From an uncultured Lachnospiraceae bacterium (lineage in GTDB: Bacteria > Bacillota > Clostridia > Lachnospirales > Lachnospiraceae), in NCBI GenBank assembly GCA_946549155.1, contig CAMNQN010000185.1:1-6648 (forward strand): a DNA stretch of 6,648 bases, written 5' to 3'. Every line of letters begins with the position of its first letter. Positions within the stretch are counted from its first letter, which is position 1. Both the position numbers and the translations under genes were made by a program. The notes below the pieces were generated by a model that saw only the letters and a program-made list of their open reading frames with translations, made no database searches and was not told the origin of the DNA. Of the stretch, positions 5,778-6,648 are shown piece after piece.

Positions 5778-6536
5778 ATGAAGCTTTTGGAGATGCAACA
5801 TATAAAAAAAGAATTTGACGGACTGGAAGTGATCCGGGATATTTCCCTGTCTGTGGAGGAGGGAGAGATCCTCTCCATCATTGGGCCCTCCGGTTCGGGA
5901 AAATCTACTCTGCTGCGCTGTGCCACCATGCTGGAGACCATCGACAGCGGGGAGATCAGTTACTTGGGGAAGAGGGCGGCCTGGGTGGCTCCTGATGACA
6001 AAAAGGTTTATCCCAAGGGAGAACAGGCTCAAAAAATCCGTTCCTGTTTTGGATTGGTGTTTCAGAATTTCAACCTGTTTCCTCATTATTCAGTGATTAG
6101 AAATATTACGGATGCCCCTATCCATAATCAGAAAAGAAATAAGGCGGAGGTTTATCAGGAGGCCAGAGAACTATTAAGTAAAATGGGATTATCAGACAAG
6201 GAAAATGCCTATCCCTGTCAGCTTTCCGGCGGGCAGTGCCAGCGTGTGGCTATTGCCAGAGCCCTGGCGCTCAATCCTAAAATTTTGTTCTTTGATGAGC
6301 CTACCTCTGCGCTGGACCCGGAGCTGACCGGGGAGGTACTGAAGGTGATCAGATCCCTGGCGGATCTTCACATAGCTATGGTGATTGTTACTCATGAGAT
6401 GGCTTTTGCCCGGGAAATTTCCGACAAGATTATTTTTATGGACAAGGGTGTGGTGGCACTGTCCGGAACGCCGGAAGAAGTGTTCCAGGCGGAGCATAGC
6501 CGAATGAAAGAGTTTTTAGGAAAATTCCAGAGATAG
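5778..6536 (+). CDS. Amino-acid ABC transporter ATP-binding protein (GlnQ/HisP family)
   Basis: The 252-residue cytoplasmic ATPase has all catalytic elements: Walker A GPSGSGKST (36-44), Q-loop Gln96 in VFQNFNLFPH, ABC signature LSGGQ (149-153), Walker B ILFFDEP (169-175) with catalytic Glu174, D-loop SALD (177-180) and H-loop His206. It powers import by binding the EAA loop of the permease encoded just upstream. The segment between Walker A and the Q-loop (about 62-90) is longer than in E. coli GlnQ and closer to HisP in length. Residue 154, usually Gln after LSGGQ, is Cys, next to another Cys at 147; this is probably a neutral variation. The ribosome site GGGGAGAG (5766-5773) lies directly before the ATG. 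Repeat copy C begins 12 bp past the stop codon. Confidence 0.95.
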   Translation: MKLLEMQHIKKEFDGLEVIRDISLSVEEGEILSIIGPSGSGKSTLLRCATMLETIDSGEISYLGKRAAWVAPDDKKVYPKGEQAQKIRSCFGLVFQNFNLFPHYSVIRNITDAPIHNQKRNKAEVYQEARELLSKMGLSDKENAYPCQLSGGQCQRVAIARALALNPKILFFDEPTSALDPELTGEVLKVIRSLADLHIAMVIVTHEMAFAREISDKIIFMDKGVVALSGTPEEVFQAEHSRMKEFLGKFQR

Positions 6537-6548
6537 GGCATTTGAATT

Positions 6549-6648
6549 ATTTTTGTGTTTTGTTAACTATCAGGACGCAGGAAGGGAAATCGTGGAGCCG
6601 CCCCTGTCATCTGGAAAACTGCTTCGAATACCAAGAAAATCTAAGATG
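6549..6648 (-). repeat. Dispersed palindromic element, copy C (cut by the window end)
   Basis: The outer arm matches copy B (GTGTTTTGTTAA, then the invariant AGGACGCAGGAA at 6572-6583). The centre carries CTGGAAAACTGCT (6611-6623), the exact reverse complement of the centre of copy B, followed by a related AAGAAA segment, so this copy is inverted relative to B. Its inner arm lacks the GC-rich stem of B and reads GGGAAATCGTGGAGCC instead. The second arm lies beyond the window. It begins 12 bp after the ATPase stop codon and may serve as the 3' end of the operon, although no classical terminator is visible before it. Confidence 0.85.

Overview
The window looks like chromosomal DNA of a low-to-mid GC Gram-positive anaerobe (Bacillota, class Clostridia, most likely Lachnospiraceae). 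The reasons are strong AGGAGG-type ribosome sites, sigma-A promoters, a lipoprotein-anchored amino-acid binding protein, and a secreted protein with tandem Tyr/Trp-rich cell-wall-binding repeats. The species cannot be named from the sequence alone.

Layout. Bases 1-80 are a 43-base run of C joined to the end of a repeat copy (copy A). A sigma-A promoter (125-153) leads to a secreted repeat protein with an SGNH/GDSL-like esterase domain (285-1373), followed by a small-conductance mechanosensitive channel homologue (1443-2351). A perfect 15-bp hairpin overlaps the channel stop codon and separates it from a convergent HxlR-family regulator (2765-2397, minus strand). The regulator diverges from a small radical SAM protein (2955-3839), and the 189-bp gap between them holds a strong minus-strand promoter and an array of ATACC/GGTAT half-sites. 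A complete 154-bp palindromic repeat (copy B, 3881-4034) follows. Next comes an extended -10 promoter driving a three-gene polar amino-acid ABC importer: lipoprotein receptor (4159-5034), permease (5115-5765) and ATPase (5778-6536). The window ends inside a third repeat copy (copy C, 6549-6648).

How the parts work together. The importer operon is self-contained: receptor, membrane subunit and ATPase are in the usual order, with shared orientation. The esterase and channel genes are both envelope-related and may be co-transcribed, but nothing shows that they work together. The HxlR/radical SAM pair is a typical divergent regulator-target arrangement; its signal and substrate are unknown.

The most unusual feature is the dispersed palindromic element. 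Three copies occur in 6.6 kb, all between genes. Every visible arm carries the same 12-base block, AGGACGCAGGAA, and the non-palindromic centre keeps a 13-base block in copies B and C in opposite orientations. Both window ends lie inside copies, and the poly-C run begins where the GC-rich stem should start. This suggests that the window is a whole assembly contig broken at repeats and that the C run is a sequencing artefact.
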